Of a DNA stretch of 64,000 bases, positions 48,462-61,486 are shown in pieces. The stretch is from Rotaria sordida. Taxonomy: Eukaryota > Rotifera > Eurotatoria > Philodinida > Philodinidae. The position numbers and the translations under genes are program-made. Location: assembly GCA_905250125.1 (NCBI GenBank), contig CAJNOL010000758.1, positions 41,308 through 105,307 of the forward strand, given 5' to 3'. The number at the start of each line of letters is the position of its first letter. Position 1 is the stretch's first letter. The notes under the pieces were generated by a model. That model did not search any database, had not been told where the DNA came from, and saw only the letters and a list, made by a program, of their open reading frames with translations.

Positions 48462-51400
48462 CTATTGAAGTACCTTTGTTGATGACGAATGGCCATTGGT
48501 ATATCCATTTGTTTTATCAGAATGATGGTCACCATTCATCATCGGTGTTGTTTGATGATCACTATTGAAAAAGAGAAAAACAAAAAATGCATAAATATCC
48601 ATTTTTTTAAAATCTGTATCGTACATAAACGAACAAAATGAAAATTAAAAGTTACTGTTGTATATAAAGAAATTTTTTTTTCGAAACACAAATTTATTTT
48701 AAAATATTGAGGAGAGAGAAAATATCTGACATATTGAATATTTTCTGCCTAGTACACACAGTGAATGAGTTTCGTATAGCAGATGGACATGTAATTTTCA
48801 TAAATGAAAAAATGTATCTATTGCTCAAAAATGGTTTTACATCATTCAGAAAATTACGTTCAAAAAAACGAAGTATGCCTGAAAAAAAACAAATTTTCTA
48901 TGTTCAATGTCTCTCTCTGATGGACCTGTACTCACTTTTGTCGACAAGATCCTTTTATGAAAAAACATATTGTATCCTACACCTTGCAATAGAATTTCAC
49001 GCACTCATTATGAATATCATTTTCATTTAATCTACAATATTATTTTAATAGCAAGAAAGGAAGATAGGATAAGAAAAACGTTTTTTTCTTTGAATACTTT
49101 TCACTCATGTCAGTTCGTATTGTATTTAGGGCTCGACGGGTTGATTCCAAACCTAATCCAACAGATCATACGCTAAAATAACAGCCTATTATGACTTGAT
49201 TGTTATAAGATCATAGCTAAGACGGTCGAAGAAATTAATTTCGCAAAATATGATACTAACCTAGTTTTTCTAAAGTTCTCTTTCATAGAGTGGAAAAAAA
49301 ATTTTTTTCGTTATATATGATTCAATGAGTGGATTCCAAAAAACATCTTAGTTTTGTATCAAAATGTGTCCATAGTATGCAAAATTAATAGTTTTCTAAC
49401 AAAAGCCTAATCATTAGGAAATTCCAAATTCGGTCTCTATTCAGTACTATGACGAAGGATAGATCACATATGCAAGAAAAATCAAGAAAATCTAAATTCG
49501 ACCGAATTAGAAGTCTTTTTTAATGTTCACAAGATCCTATATAATCGACTTTCAGTCTAGTGATCATTTTTTCCCCACACAATGAGTCTTATAGGTCAAT
49601 TATCCGTTTCAAACAGTTATTTATTGTAATATATTTCGATAAGTTAAAGAAATAATTTTCATATGCAAACTTTCAATGATAAATTTTCGCAAGGTTCGAT
49701 TTAACTCTTGAAATTTTTATTTTCAAGTAAACTAGATTAACCATAGATATAAATATATATGCATAGATTCTACTGTCTGAATGTTGGCAAAAATAATTTG
49801 CTGTCATATTCGCCTAATAATTCACTGTATCGTGTTTAAACATATTTTAAGGCAAAAAGAATCTTAAATAACTTACGAATTCGTTGTTTCATGTTTACCA
49901 TCAAGTCGAAAAACACGTAATAGAACACATATAGTAATAACAACAACAGCTGAAAAAATAATGGCTATTATGATACCAAGAACAATCCATTTGTTTGGTT
50001 GAGCTTTTCGATCATCTGTTATTAATGGATTTTTTCGTACTGTATTATATTCTAAAGCAAATAAATTTGTTATTTATTAAATATACTTTATTATATAAGT
50101 TTTAAATTCAAATATAAATTTTGTTTTTCTTCTTAAGCTACGAAATCTTGTTATAAGAAAATACATTTCGATTTTGTAGTTATCAGTAAATCGAATAGTA
50201 AATGTTGTGAACGATTCGTCTTTTACTATGAATAGAGTAAGAAAAAGTAATTGTTGTATTCTAATTGTTTACAGGTATTTCTTAATTCATTTCTATGAAA
50301 AGGGCTCAATTGTTATAGAATAATCAGATGAACAACTACTTAGAAATCTCATCAGATAATTCTAATTCTGTTCAACACTGGTATTCTTTTAATAATTGTA
50401 TGGTTGTTCTGTGGCAGAACTTAGTTTACAAGTTCGAATGATTAAAATCTTTCTCTCTTCAAATATGTACTAATATTTCGTTGTTTAAATATTTTCTATT
50501 GTCTTACATGAATGTCTTGCCTGTAAACAACATAGAAGTAAACTATTCCTTAAGAGTATAATTTTTTTTTTCTTACCATTAGTTTCTTCATTCGTTTTTA
50601 TACGTAACTTTTGTTCAGCTACACCAACTTCATTATATAATTTAATTATAACAATATAATGTGTATCTGGTTTTAATCCAGTTAATTCATATTCAGTTAT
50701 TGATGAATCAATTGATATTGGTGTACTTAATGGTCCTTCAATATCTAGACCATCATCATATTTTGCCTAAAAAAGAAACGATAGATAATATATATTTGAA
50801 TAAGTTATATATTAATGGCTCAATCAAAAAAAAGTTATAAGGAGAAATTACTAGAACCGATTGGATTGAATCCGACAGGCTCTAGAGCTCAGTCCTCTTG
50901 ACCATGTCCGTAGATGAAGTGAAGGCCCTCTCATAATGCTTCTTTAAGCGAAACTCAAACCGTTGATACGGAGATGATAGGCTCAAAACCTTCTGATGGG
51001 ACTGAGCTTCCTTCTAGTTCTTGTCTGGTGACGTCGCTATTATAAATAATATCTTACCTGTGCATAAAGTATTTCCGCTCGAACAATGGGTGCTCCACCA
51101 TCTGATTCAATATTCCATGTAATTAAACAACTTTCATCACTTAAACAAGTCCTATTGATATGTTCGTCAACTGTAAAATCTGGTATTTGTCTATCAAGTG
51201 TACGAAATTGGATCGGTCCTGTTTGTTGACCAATGCCAGCTCGTGATTCAGCAACAATCATTAATTGATAATTTGTACTTGGTCGAAGATTTTCAACTTT
51301 TATTATTTGTTTAGTAGATTTTTGTGCTAAAAAAAAGAAAATAATAATAATAATAATAAAATTCTTTTCCAAATAGATGAATTACCTGGAACAATTAATG

Positions 51401-52665
51401 TTTGTAATTGACTATCTTTTGTATCTTGTAAATCATATTTAAGAATATATTGTACAACAGGAAGATCATCGTTTTCGAATGATTGTATAAAAATTTCTAC
51501 ACCATTTGATAATGGTTTAACATGAGTTATATTAACTTTTTTTGGTGGTTGTGCACGTTGAAGTGTAAATGAATGTCGACCAATACGTGGATTTAATGCT
51601 CGACATTCAAAACTTAAACCAAAATCACCTTCTGTTGGAGTATACTAGATAGAAAATATTACTTTCTTTTTATTTTAAATTTATTCAAAAAAATAAATAA
51701 ATATTTACTGAAAGAACACTTTCATAAAGTGTTGTTCCAATTTGTTTTATTGTTATATCATTAACACCATTATCAATACCAACAGCAAGTATTCGTCCTT
51801 GAGGATCTTGAATTGTTCGACTCATTTTAATCCATTGAATATGTGGTGATGGATATGATTCAAATTGACAACGCATTATTGAACGATAATTTGGAATTGT
51901 TGTAACAATATTAGTATTTGGTCCAACATAAACTGGTTGAACTATAGAAAAACAAAATTAAAAATTATTTGTTACTAATAAATGATAAACCTACATTGAA
52001 TAAAAAGACTAGCTATCGAATAAGTACTATCAGCAAAATTTTTTGCAACACATGAATAATTTCCAAAATGTTCACGACGTACAGGATCAAAACGTAATTC
52101 AATTAATTTATGTGTTTCATATTGTGTTCTATCAATAAATATTCCATTAGTTAATTGAATTGATGTATGATTTAGATATTGCCATTCTAATGAAAGACTA
52201 TCAATTGAACCACGTTCAATGCGACATTGAAATGAAACACGTTGTGGATGTTGACTATCAAAATTGATTTCAATCGGTGAAATGAATGATAAACGAGGTG
52301 GAACTATAAAAACAAAAGATGTATCATTTTAATAAAATATTGATTTCAAAACTTTTTTCAATTGTTTTTTCTTTTCTTTTCAATAAATATTTACCGATTA
52401 CATTTAAATTATATTCAGCTCGTTGTCCTTTTCGATCAAATTCATTAAAAGCTTGACATGAATACTTTCCATTATCAGTTTCATCAACATAATTTATAGT
52501 TAATTGATTACCACGGACGACAAATTTCGGTACTTCACTTGCACCAACTGGTGAATCCTAATTATAGAAATAATTAAAAAAATTTTCTTTGCGAAATATC
52601 AAATAAATTTGAAGTCAGTATATATTAAATACACGTGCAATAAACCAAATAGATCAAATACACGC

Positions 52666-52703
<38 letters not shown>

Positions 52704-55021
52704 AAGATAAAGCAATGTTTTATGTGACTAATAAAACCGTTTGTTTTAGTCATTTGATTTACATCTATTTTCATTTCGTTTCATCACTCACACGTTGTTC
52801 TTTATGTGCTCGGAATATTTCCGACATTAACTGATTAAGTATCACAGTCAAATTCACTGGAATCGATTTTGTTTCATCGCCCTGAAGATATGAATCTTTC
52901 TTTCTTTCTTTCTTTCTTTTTTTTTTATTCATTATACAAAAAATAAAAATATTAGTTTTCAAAAAACTAACTGAAACACACTATTTTACCGCAATAGTCA
53001 ATACGTTGATCTGAACAAACAAACAAAAAGACATTCATGCATATGACAATTACTCAAAAAAAAACAGACTCATGCTTTTTTTCCTCTTCTTACTTTAACT
53101 GGCCTTAACTCTTCTGCCTAGAGATTTACAAGCATTTTTATTTCCTATTTCATGTAAAAAATATATATATAACAACAATCATACCGATCCATAGAACCAT
53201 AAGTATTTCGGTGTTGGTAAACCAGATGCTTCACAAATTAATGTTGCTGTTTTTTTTTCAATAGCACATGGATTAGTACAAATAATATGTGTTTGACTAA
53301 TCGGTTCTAAACAAATAGAACATAACATATTTTAGTAATCTATTTCAAACATACTTGATACGACAACAGATATTGGAAAATCTCGTGATTCGCCTGTTTC
53401 AAGAACATCAGCACGACACCAAAATATATCATTATCTGACATTTCAACATATTTTATGTGTAAACCATCATGAACTAATTCATAATTTGGATTTTCTATC
53501 AAATGAAAATTAATCACAATATAAATCAAAAAAAAAAAAACTTGTCACAACAAACCTATTCGAATTTTATCTTGACCTTTAAACCACGAAACTTCTGCTA
53601 TTGGATTCGCTTGAATAGAGCATTTGATAGTAACAGATTCACCAAGTTCTACATATTGAATAGAATCACTATGAAAAGTAATTGGAACTAGAGAAAAACA
53701 AAAGAAAAAAAATTATCTTTTTCTAAATACAAATTTTTGAATAGAATAAACCTTTAATAGTCATTTGAAATGATTTTTGTGTTTGTTGTCCATTTGCATT
53801 TGTACCAATACATTCCCATGCACCTATTTATTAATAAAAATTGTTATACCTGTTATTATTTTGTGAAACTCATTTATATTTTCGAAGAAAATAGTGAATG
53901 TAAGTTTAAATAAAGCTCTTTGGGACAGCCTCTAGACCTTATCAACCGTGATGAAGGGTATAATCATTGGGTATGTTTCCATAGCAACCGAGGACAACAA
54001 GTGCTAAACACCATTAACAATAAGACTGAGACTCTTTTAGAACATTCGAAAGCATTTCTTCAAATTTCAATGGCTGTCATACAGTTGTGAATGTTCGAAG
54101 TAGTGTAGTTTTTTTTAAAATTTGTGTGCAAATAAAAATTTATATTCAAGATGTCAAGGATGACGGGTAATGATGTATTGATTTGCACAATTATTATATA
54201 ATCAACATAAAAACTGTAAATTGATCGAAGTTATAACTTTGGGAAAATAATCAGTATCAGTGTTACTGAGCTTATCGAAATATATTATAGTGTGTTGAAA
54301 TCTGCTTTAGATGTTATGGATGTCTACAATAGGATTATTTGCCAGTTAAATCAATGGTCAAAATAATAATAATAGTATTAAATTAAGAAAGAGAAAAAAT
54401 GAAAAAGAAAAATAATGTGTGAATAACAACAAAGTGAACAAAAATATTCTGTTTGAAATGCAGAAATAAGATAGATCGTTTCCCTAGCGATCGATTATCC
54501 TTTGAAAACAACTATAGTCTTCAAGAAATTGTTCTCTTTACGTATTTTGTATTAGTATAATAAGATTTAAGAACATATGTGAGTCCCACATTTTAGCTTC
54601 AAAAGAGGCTATATTAACAAGTCTTATTTTTCTATCAATAATACCTTGATCATCAGTTGTTAAATTTCGAATTCGTAATCGAATTCCATTTGTTTGTCGT
54701 TCAACAGTAACACTAAAAGAAAATAAATAAATTTTTTTTTTTATTCTATTGAATCTCCTACCGATCATTTAGATTCTCAGGTATATCTCTCTGTTGTGGT
54801 GATCGCCAACGAAAAACTCGACTATCCGATTGATCAGTACATAATGCGATAAATGATTTATATTGATCTCTTGTTAATGAACTTTGACTTGGTTTAATAA
54901 CCAATTCACCAGAAATTCGTAAAAGAACTATAAAAAGAAATTCGATGCATCAGTCTTTTTATTTATGACTAAAAGAATTATATACGAACTCACCTAGATT
55001 TAGTATCAATATCGAGAGCAT
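48462..55021 (-). CDS. NCAM/Fasciclin-2-like cell adhesion molecule, 16 exons
   Basis: Exons: 54994-55021, 54762-54927, 54645-54712, 53752-53823, 53556-53687, 53355-53495, 53185-53306, 52792-52881, 52395-52557, 51995-52303, 51709-51941, 51386-51644, 51058-51326, 50577-50766, 49877-50051 and 48462-48561. They total 2517 nt in one frame, 838 aa (NCAM-140 is about 850). Order: signal peptide (MLSILILNLVLLRIS); five Ig domains with Cys pairs ALC/WEC, KCS/FWC, LIC/YSC, FQC/YSC, RCQ/FEC; two FN3 domains (from QPPKKVNITHV and QIPDFTVDEH); one membrane segment (WIVLGIIIAIIFSAVVV); a short tail ending SSTKVLQ. This is exactly the NCAM/Fas2 layout: a surface homophilic adhesion protein of neurons. The tail is short and lacks obvious kinase or PDZ motifs. 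Introns are mostly about 50-90 nt; those at 50767-51057, 53824-54644 and 48562-49876 are longer. Ortholog choice between NCAM and Fas2 is open. Confidence 0.9.
50767..51057. other. NCAM-like intron with GC-richer insert
   Basis: About 290 nt between the two exons of the second FN3 domain. The segment 50860-51030 is markedly less AT-rich (CAGGCTCTAGAGCTCAGTCC, then GAAGGCCCTCTCATAATG) than other introns in the gene. No termini were defined; it may be an old inserted repeat. Confidence 0.35.
52669..52697. repeat. (AC)n microsatellite in an intron
   Basis: About 14 AC units lie in the 234-nt intron just downstream of the candidate cassette exon. A (TTTC)n-type tract at about 52896-52920 lies just upstream of the same exon (pyrimidine-rich tract given on the minus strand as GAAA complement). 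Confidence 0.85.
52792..52881 (-). other. Candidate cassette exon in Ig3 of the NCAM-like gene
   Basis: This exon is exactly 90 nt, phase 0 on both sides, and encodes GDETKSIPVNLTVILNQ, then LMSEIFRAHKEQR. It falls within Ig3, between LWFYGS and DSPVGASEVP; the neighbouring exons also join in frame without it. Its donor is GTGAGT and its acceptor follows a (TTTC)n tract. In vertebrate NCAM an optional 30-nt exon (VASE) lies in Ig4, so an optional insert in an Ig domain has precedent. It could also be a constitutive insertion. Confidence 0.55.
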
Positions 55022-58000
55022 CGTCTATTCTAATAAAATATTTTATCTGAAATGATAAAAAAAAAGAATCCATTCATATGATCTTATCGTAAATAGGACC
55101 AATGATTTATTACATCTGATTGTGCATATAGAAGTCATACTATTACTGCTTTTTTTTCAAATTCACCTATTAAATATGAGATTTTTATCGACTATATGTG
55201 TGTGTATGTACTTATGGGGTTGGAAGAAAATGACAAGCATTCGCCTTCACACGTCCGATAAGAGAGTATCCAAGCGTAATTGTTGATCGTAACAAAAAAG
55301 GAAAGAAAAAAGCCGAGACAACGAATAGCCAGTTCTTTTTTTTTTATTTTAATACATTTTTTTGCTGTTGTTCCTTTCTTGCCAATACAATATGAATTCA
55401 TTCAGTATGTTGCGTAAACTGTTGTATGTGTTTATACAGAACAGAGCAACGTTCAAAACGAAATCAAGGATATGATTTATAATAAAATGAAAAAAGAAGT
55501 CAACTTGATTCATTATAATTGATTGAAAAAAATACGATTAATAAAACGAATAATTCAATCTATTGGATTATAAAAATGGAAATCATGATATGCGGAAATA
55601 AATAACGGCAGTTGTTTATAACTAACAGCATGGCACAGCATGACTAAGGTCAATCATATACATATACTTACACTATTCGTTGTTCATTAACTTTTAGTCT
55701 TGGTGTGCATAGTTAAAAAGAGTGAACAAGAGAACGAGAGAATGAATGATTGATGATAGACAACAAAAACAGAGACGAACGGAAATATGTCGATGATATT
55801 CTACCTGTATTAACCAGACTTGCTGCGACATATGTTCAATAGTGAATTGATCGAACAATAGTTGAATCGCGTGTATACATATGTGCGCTAGAGATCATCG
55901 AAGCAATGTGTATCTAAGTGCTCGAATAATGAATTATTGATCAAATCATACGATGGACTATGTATGTCCGCATCATGAGATTAGCGTTTGTGTGTATATG
56001 TATAGAGAAAAAAAAAATAGTATTTGCTTACGAAAAAGAGAAATCGGCATGTTCTCTTGAATTTCTTTCTTTTCATCACTATTATGCTAATTGTAGAAAG
56101 TATACAAAAGAAAAAGAAATATTAAGTGAGCTCACCTTGGCAATGAATGAACCCTCCTCTTTGTTTTTCTTTTTTCTTTCTTTTTGAAAAAGCTTAACAG
56201 ACAGATGTACTAAAGCGCGTGCTATATGTCTATCCACGAAAACTCACATGTCTGAAAGACAATATAAATTATTAAGATTTTTTCTTTTCTCTCTTCTCCC
56301 TCCCCCCTCCCTCTCTCTCTCTTTTCCGTCCTCATTGCATCGCCGGACAATAGATACAATTAGTTATCTTTAAAAATGTTTGATCCTAGCTTGAAGGCAT
56401 ATGGTATGGATGATCTGAATTCGATTTGATTCTATATCGAGTGGTTAAAGCTACTTAAAGACGGAAATCATCATAAATGCTAAATCACTATCGTTTGTCT
56501 AAAATAATCAAATCTAACATGTGTTCCACTCGGATATGCAAAAGTATATGTTTTAGAGTATTCGATTTTACGATTGACGGATAGATAATTGCTTCTATCG
56601 AATAATTACTCTGATGTGATGAAGGACGGATTAAAAAAAATTCTCTTTTTTTTTTTAAGAACAAGCATACGTTACCGACTCTCTAATTTGACATGCGACA
56701 TGCCGCTGAATTTCTTCACCTGAAATGATCATTATTTCGTTATTAAATATGAAGTATAATTTTTCTTCTCATCATTGTATATGTTTTGTATGTTATATAG
56801 AATTATGATTGACAATATTAATGAGAGGAACGGTCATATGCATTCTTGGACACAATCATTAATCAATAGACAGACGGCTAGGAAGTTCAATTTGTCTAGT
56901 ATATCAAAATTAAATTATGAAAGTGATCTAAGCAAGTTTGATTGACGTTATTTATTACTCTAGAATACACAATCGTTCATGCTAAATGAAGAATGCCAAT
57001 TATCTTCAAATATAAATCTCAAAAGAATGGTCATCAGACACATTGTCTTACACAATATAAAGTGTTAATCTAATAAATGATCATACCATCTACATCCATG
57101 ATGATTAGAGTAACAGTCGCCATCGAAATAATATTTGCATAACGTGATCGACATATCGTCTGGTGCCAACATAGAATTCATTTATTGAATTTTTTTTCTT
57201 TCCTTGTTTTAATACAATGTATATTTGTTCAATTGGAATATTTCTTTTACACCTCTTGTCTCTATTGAATAGACAGACACGATTCATACTGCTGCATGAT
57301 GTATATAAGAAATACTATTTCAATATTGACGAAATCATGTCAGCTATGTAGAATACATTTGTTATTTCTCGAAGACAAGAATATATCCGTATTGTGTTTT
57401 CAATCGAAATTAATTTGCTACTCATTCATTGCCGCAGGTGTTAAAATAAAGGATGTAATGAAAAGAAGAGAAGTAAAGGCGTTAGTATCAGGGAATCAAT
57501 ACACACGCATATATATATATATATATATATATACTTGAGTTTCAACAACTCACTGATAGCCATTAGTTTTAACACGTATACATGAAAATATCTTAAGGCA
57601 ATATGAAGTATTTACACATTCAATATCGGAAAAACACAAAATTGTTTTGATTATATTATATCATATGTAAACATACTCGATAATATTTGTTAGTCAACAT
57701 AAAGGTCAGAAATACTCGCTTATCAATAATCATTCAATAGGCAATGTTCTATACTAACCAAATAAATAAGCCTTTATCAAATAATGTTGTAAGCCGAAAA
57801 GTTAAATAAACTCGAAAGAAAAAAAATGCGTTTGATTTATCTTAATCTTATTTGATCAAAGTGATTCTGTCGACATATAACATTTATCACTGATGTCCAT
57901 AAACTATACATAATATTACATACATTCAATTGAACTAGATAAAATTCATTGCATTTCAATAAGAGACCAATAACATTCTTAAGACGAAACAAAAGATTTA

Positions 58001-58954
58001 AGCTATTTCAAATAACTTTCGAATGAAATAAAAAAAAATTGATCTCTTTGCGTGAATTTTAGACACGAACAAAAACGTCAATGATCAACGTAAAGAATGA
58101 TTTCTCAAATAAAACATATTTATTAATAATTCAGACTTAATAATATCATCCTCTTCCATCAGTTAAATTACGAATTAATTCTTTTTTTTATCATATAGTA
58201 TTTAAATGTTTTCTAATCGTACAAGTAACACTCATCACATGCCAATAAACTTGATCTTAGATTGATGAGATAGACATACAGCTTCATTTATATTTAGCTG
58301 TAGAAATAAAATGATGAACGTAGTAGACTAATTGATAACATGAAAAATATATTGCAGATGATTAAAAAAACTGTAATTTCGAGAATGAAAAATATATATT
58401 CTAGGCAAAATTCGTTTTTTATTTAGGCACAAAACTATAAGATAAATTCTAATTGTCATTTGCATTAAGAAAACTTAGCACGTCCTTGCTTTTTATTTAA
58501 CTTGATTGAGTATTCATTCTCACTTACTTTATAGTGTAATGCATGCACCAATGACATCTTCCGAGTCGACACATAGGAAAATCATTTTCGAAAGTATTTT
58601 TACGAACAAGTGAATCAATTTTTTAAGTTTTCAGAATATTAAATTCCTAGAGAAGACAGGCATTATTCTAATACAGGAAATATGTAAGCTAAAAAAATCC
58701 TATAATTTTTTTTTGGTTGGAACATAACTCAAACGAAATTAACAACACAATATATTTATACTTTGCATATCATCTATAAGCCACGTTAACTTCGAAAAAA
58801 AAATAAAACATTGATAATAAATACTACTCAAAAAGCGAGGTCGTGATGCAAATGAGTTATAAAATAATTCAAAATTTCTGTATGTTATTAAAGAGATTTA
58901 CTTCAAGAATCTATCAGGGTGTACCATGGGCAACAAGAATATAACACTGTCAAA
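55022..58954. other. Upstream region of the NCAM-like gene
   Basis: About 3.9 kb of AT-rich DNA with no convincing coding region. It presumably holds the NCAM-like promoter and possible 5' UTR exons. A CT-rich run (56285-56325) and a (TA)n tract (57509-57533) are the only structured features seen. Confidence 0.45.
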
Positions 58955-58998
58955 AAGGGGATGGATATACCACCACGCATATTTACACCCACACCCTG
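58955..58998. repeat. Telomere-like repeat, copy 6 (reduced)
   Basis: AAAGGGGATGGATATACC on the left faces CGCATATTTACACCCACACCC on the right: a shortened, mostly C/A-sided version of the G/T palindrome. Confidence 0.4.
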
Positions 58999-59559
58999 CT
59001 AGATTCTACCGTAACTTTTGATACAGATTAATAAAAAGTGAGCTTTTTTATAATTTATTCTTTTCTTCATTACTTTGTAATTCATTTGCGTTATCCGATG
59101 CAAAAAACATGAGCTTAAAAATCATTTCTTTTTTAGTGATCGGAGCTTGCTAAGACAAACTAGATTTCAATTGAATACATTCGTAAACTTTACAACTTTC
59201 TAGATTCAATTAAATATCAATTGAATATATCGGCGATCAATTAAATACACTCGTAATCTCTAAAACTTCTTAGATTTAATTAAATTTCAATTAAAGTTGA
59301 ATATAACTTAATATAAATGTATAAGATCAGTTCATGATTCTCATCTTTTTTGATTTTCAGAAATTCTTTTTAATTTTGAACTAAATCTCAGCTTTGCCAC
59401 GTACATATACATAACAGCTATGTTTTTTACGATTTCAACGTTTTTAACAACATAAATTCTGATAGGTAACATTATTTTACTTTCTTTTCGTTGATTTTAA
59501 GACGGTAAAAAGTCGTAACCTATGAGATGTACTTTTGTTACACCATAAGAATGGGAAAA

Positions 59560-60525
59560 AAGTTTAAGATATTGCACTTATTAGCAAACAGGATCTATCC
59601 AAGTACAATTGATCGTTGCCTATGTCGGTGTAAAAAAATCTCGGTCAGCTGATGCTAAACAAAAGTCAGGAAGACCAAGAACTGGTCGTACAAAAAGAAT
59701 CATGTATTTCGGTGAAAAAAGGCTCGATTCTAATGTTCGTCAAACAAATTTATGAACGATGGCTAAAGACTTTCAAATTAGTGCTCAAAGCATTAAGTAA
59801 GTATTCAATATTGATTTAAATAAAAAATGCTATTGAAAAATTAATGTTTACAAGTCAAAAGAATATCAAAAACCAATAAGAAAAACATGTTGCACACAGA
59901 TTCGGAAGACGATTAGTGGTGGTAAACTAGAGAAAATAATGTTTACTGATGAAAAGCTATTTTCCAAAAATATTTTTTCAATCAAAATAATGATGTTTTG
60001 TGGGCAGATAAGCGATCTAATGTCAATGATTGCGGTGAACTACATAGAATGGAAAAATATCTAGTGTGTATCGTAATTGCATTGGATGTAACATTGTATG
60101 CACTAACACGTTCACACTTTTTCAAAAAAGGCGAATGGCTAAATGGCCAAAGTTATTATGATTATTTGTTACTATTTTTATAGAAAGGAAGATGACCTAT
60201 TATTTGGATAGAAAAAATGGGACTTCTAAAAGGATGGAGTTAGCTCTCATACTAACCACAAAGTTTACCAATGGTACCAAAAGAGCTTCAAATTCTTCAT
60301 CCTGAAAACAAAATGACCATCCAATGCTTCAGAACTTAATTCATTAGATTATTCAATTGGGGATAACATCTCAAATCACGGGAACTATCACAAAGTCAAA
60401 ACAATCAATGATTTGGATCGACAAGTCGAAAAAACGACGGAGAAAATTGATAGTAATTATGTACGGGACACGATCACTGATTCCCTTCGACGAGTACGTT
60501 CAGTAGAAAAATACGATGGTGAACT
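59560..60525 (+). pseudogene. Decayed Tc1/mariner-type transposase
   Basis: Pieces in order: a basic helix-turn-helix part (KSGRPRTGRTKRI, then MAKDFQISAQSIK at about 59660-59800), VFTDEKLF with the first catalytic Asp (about 59940), NDVLWADKRSNV, CIVIALDVTLYALTRSHFF where the family has a beta-hairpin, and WPSNASELNSLDYSIWG near 60320-60360 replacing the usual WPxxSPDLNPLDYxIW block. Several stops and shifts break it. Its 3' end is adjacent to the large palindrome at 60563. Confidence 0.75.
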
Positions 60526-60562
60526 AATTATAGATGAACATACTTAATTCTATTATCCCTTA

Positions 60563-61486
60563 AAAAATACAATGGATTCGGTTGTAACTTGAATAACTCG
60601 AGGACGAAAGCAACTAGAGACCTCCGGTTTTGAACATTCAAAAGAGAATAATATTTTTTATTAAACGACGTAAACATACGACTGGTTGATAATTGACCAA
60701 TCAGATGAATTCTTGATGGACATTTTGAGAAAGAAATTCTGAAGACATTTCTCATTGGATTTTGAACTTTGATATGATCATTCGATAGCAAGAATTGGGC
60801 TCTTTCGATCTACGCAAAATTGAGGTTTGTATCTTGTTTCGTTCGAAAGTTATAAGGGTTTTCCTGAGATCCTCGATTTTAGCTAATTGTCATTGGACAA
60901 CCGAATGATAGGTCTGGGGAGGGTAATTGACCATGCTGAGTCGAATGGTGATACTTATTTTCAGTTACAAAGCAATTTGAAACCACTATATTGAATTTTA
61001 CACATGTCAAATTTTCCTGCCATGTATCGTACAGAGGCGACATTTCGGAAATCTAGATATAGTGGTTTCAAATTAGTTTGTAACTAAAAATAAACATCAC
61101 CATTCGATTCAGCATGGTCAATTATCCCTTCCCAGACGTATTTTTTGGTTGTCCAATGATAATTAGCCAAAATCGTGAATCTCAGGAAAACCCTTATAAC
61201 TTTCGAACGAAACAAGATACAAACCTCGACTTTGCGTAGATCAAAAGAACCCAATTCTTGCTATCGAATGATCATATCAAAGTTCAAAATCCAATGAGAA
61301 ATGTCTTCAGAATTTCTTTTTCAAAATGTCCATCAAGAATTTACCTAATTGTTCAATTGTCAACCAATCGTATTTTTACGTCGTTTAATACAAAATACTA
61401 TTATCTTTTGAATATTCAAAACCGCAGGTCTCTAGCTGCTTTCATTCTCCAGTTATTCAAGTTACAACCGTGTTTATTGTATTTTT
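60563..61486. repeat. Large palindrome, about 430-bp arms with 65-bp loop
   Basis: The left arm 60563-60991 and right arm 61057-61486 are inverted copies with roughly 90% identity by eye. Both read away from the centre, giving near-identical peptides (MLSNDHIKVQNPMRNVFRIS). The outer end is AAAAATACAAT... GGTTGTAACTTGAATAAC; the inner end is CCACTATAT. No transposase recognised, so it is probably a foldback element. Confidence 0.9.

Noticed and set aside
48707..49030. A 107-codon plus-strand frame within the NCAM-like gene.
   Set aside because: It lies in a long intron on the opposite strand, has no recognised motif, and its composition fits AT-rich noncoding DNA.
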